NCBI GenBank assembly: GCA_963751595.1 | Contig: CAVVVC010000001.1 | Location: forward strand, 1,240,001 to 1,304,000 | Direction: 5' to 3' | Source of the DNA: JAHEGP01 sp963751595 | GTDB lineage: Bacteria; Pseudomonadota; Gammaproteobacteria; Pseudomonadales; JAHEGP01 | Length of the DNA: 64,000 nt | Shown here: positions 63,737 through 64,000 of the stretch, in pieces | Layout: every line of letters starts with the position of its first letter | Numbering within the stretch: the first letter of the stretch is position 1 | The notes under the pieces: model-generated | What the model was told of the DNA's origin: nothing | Database searches by the model: none | Seen by the model: the letters and a program-made list of their open reading frames with translations, nothing else | Position numbers and translations under genes: made by a program

Positions 63737-64000
63737 TCGCCGCGCTGAATTGGTGGCAATTATCGAAGTCCCCGTAACCCATCCGCAAGAATATCCTGGC
63801 GCTTGAAGAAGGAGATGCGGCCGGTGAACGGCCCCCCCAGCGGCCTTACAAACAACTGGTCACGAGGGCGCAATTCGCTCACTATAGCGGGTTTAAACAA
63901 CTGCCCTTTTATTCGACATGGCCTCCAGCAAGCAGAATCTCCACCCGCGATCCTACTACCTTGACACCCCTCGCTACGCGGACCAATGGCCGCGCCTGCA
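63737..64000. other. Window end, possible 3' ends of a minus-strand gene
   Basis: No complete gene. The minus strand has a coding-looking stretch GQLFKPAIVSELRPRDQLFV followed by LGGPFTGRISFFKRQDILAD (about 63760-63910) that ends at a TAA, and in another frame ARGVKVVGSRVEILLAGGHVE nearer the edge. Together they may be one gene's C-terminus with a frame change, read from beyond the window. A plus-strand ATG at 63919 has no ribosome site. Confidence 0.35.

Overview
The window reads as chromosome of a GC-rich gammaproteobacterium. The evidence is the tusDCBE-ybiB block, slyX, trmA, phhB, pntA-pntA2-pntB and a dnaE2 gene with an E. coli-type LexA box. The mix of a TRAP transporter, wax-ester synthase-like and PhaC-like enzymes, a glucuronoyl esterase-type hydrolase and many small repeats would suit a marine Cellvibrionales/Halieaceae-type bacterium. 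That placement is inference, because no rRNA or other firm marker is present. I saw no tRNA, rRNA or CRISPR array.

Bases 1-6.65 kb are an accessory, partly decayed island. It holds a LamG-like gene cut by the window edge, a TIR fused to a cysteine-less formylglycine-generating-enzyme (FGE) fold, an IS3 transposase remnant, two tandem paralogous small genes of unknown function, a broken TIR-NB-ARC gene, a headless AraC gene and two miniature transposable elements nested at one site. Bases 6.6-16.2 kb are mostly metabolic: a 2OG-Fe(II) oxygenase, cardiolipin synthase, bufferin precursor bufA1 beside a truncated MNIO enzyme, aldehyde dehydrogenase, a complete TRAP transporter (Q-M-P) and a Bax-inhibitor-1 family protein. 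Bases 16.2-22.4 kb carry two very large exported-lipoprotein genes in one minus-strand operon, both broken by frameshifts in this sequence; an AraC regulator is divergent from them.

Bases 23.9-40.6 kb are conserved housekeeping: tRNA 2-thiolation relay (tusDCBE), ybiB, galE, trmA, phhB, proton-translocating transhydrogenase, a thioesterase, an AI-2E family permease, a winged-helix/nuclease-like protein, a CnoX-type chaperedoxin, dUTPase, tyrosine phosphatase, methyltransferase and DUF4282/DUF302 proteins. A cluster of three DnaA-box-like sites next to an AT-rich stretch lies at 37.4 kb.

Bases 40.8-64 kb hold a triple-module/thrombospondin-type-3/CE15 esterase with one frameshift, a wax-ester synthase-like protein with an altered active-site motif translationally coupled to a PhaC-like hydrolase, a DUF4124 protein, slyX, an exported DUF4412-like protein, and dnaE2 under a 40-bp palindromic LexA operator. 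A sialidase-fold protein coupled to a membrane protein, a sodium:solute symporter with an LtaS-like phosphotransferase, and a signalling group (REC-PAS-GGDEF-EAL, HDOD-GAF-histidine kinase, MinD/FleN-like ATPase) follow.

Two miniature element families link distant parts of the window. Family 1 (168 bp, at 6.4 and 54.0 kb) makes 12-bp target duplications centred on CTAG. Family 2 (265 bp at 48.4 kb, with a 62-bp remnant at 6.6 kb) has TTAG/CTAG at its edges. Two of these insertions sit exactly on TAG stop codons of genes.
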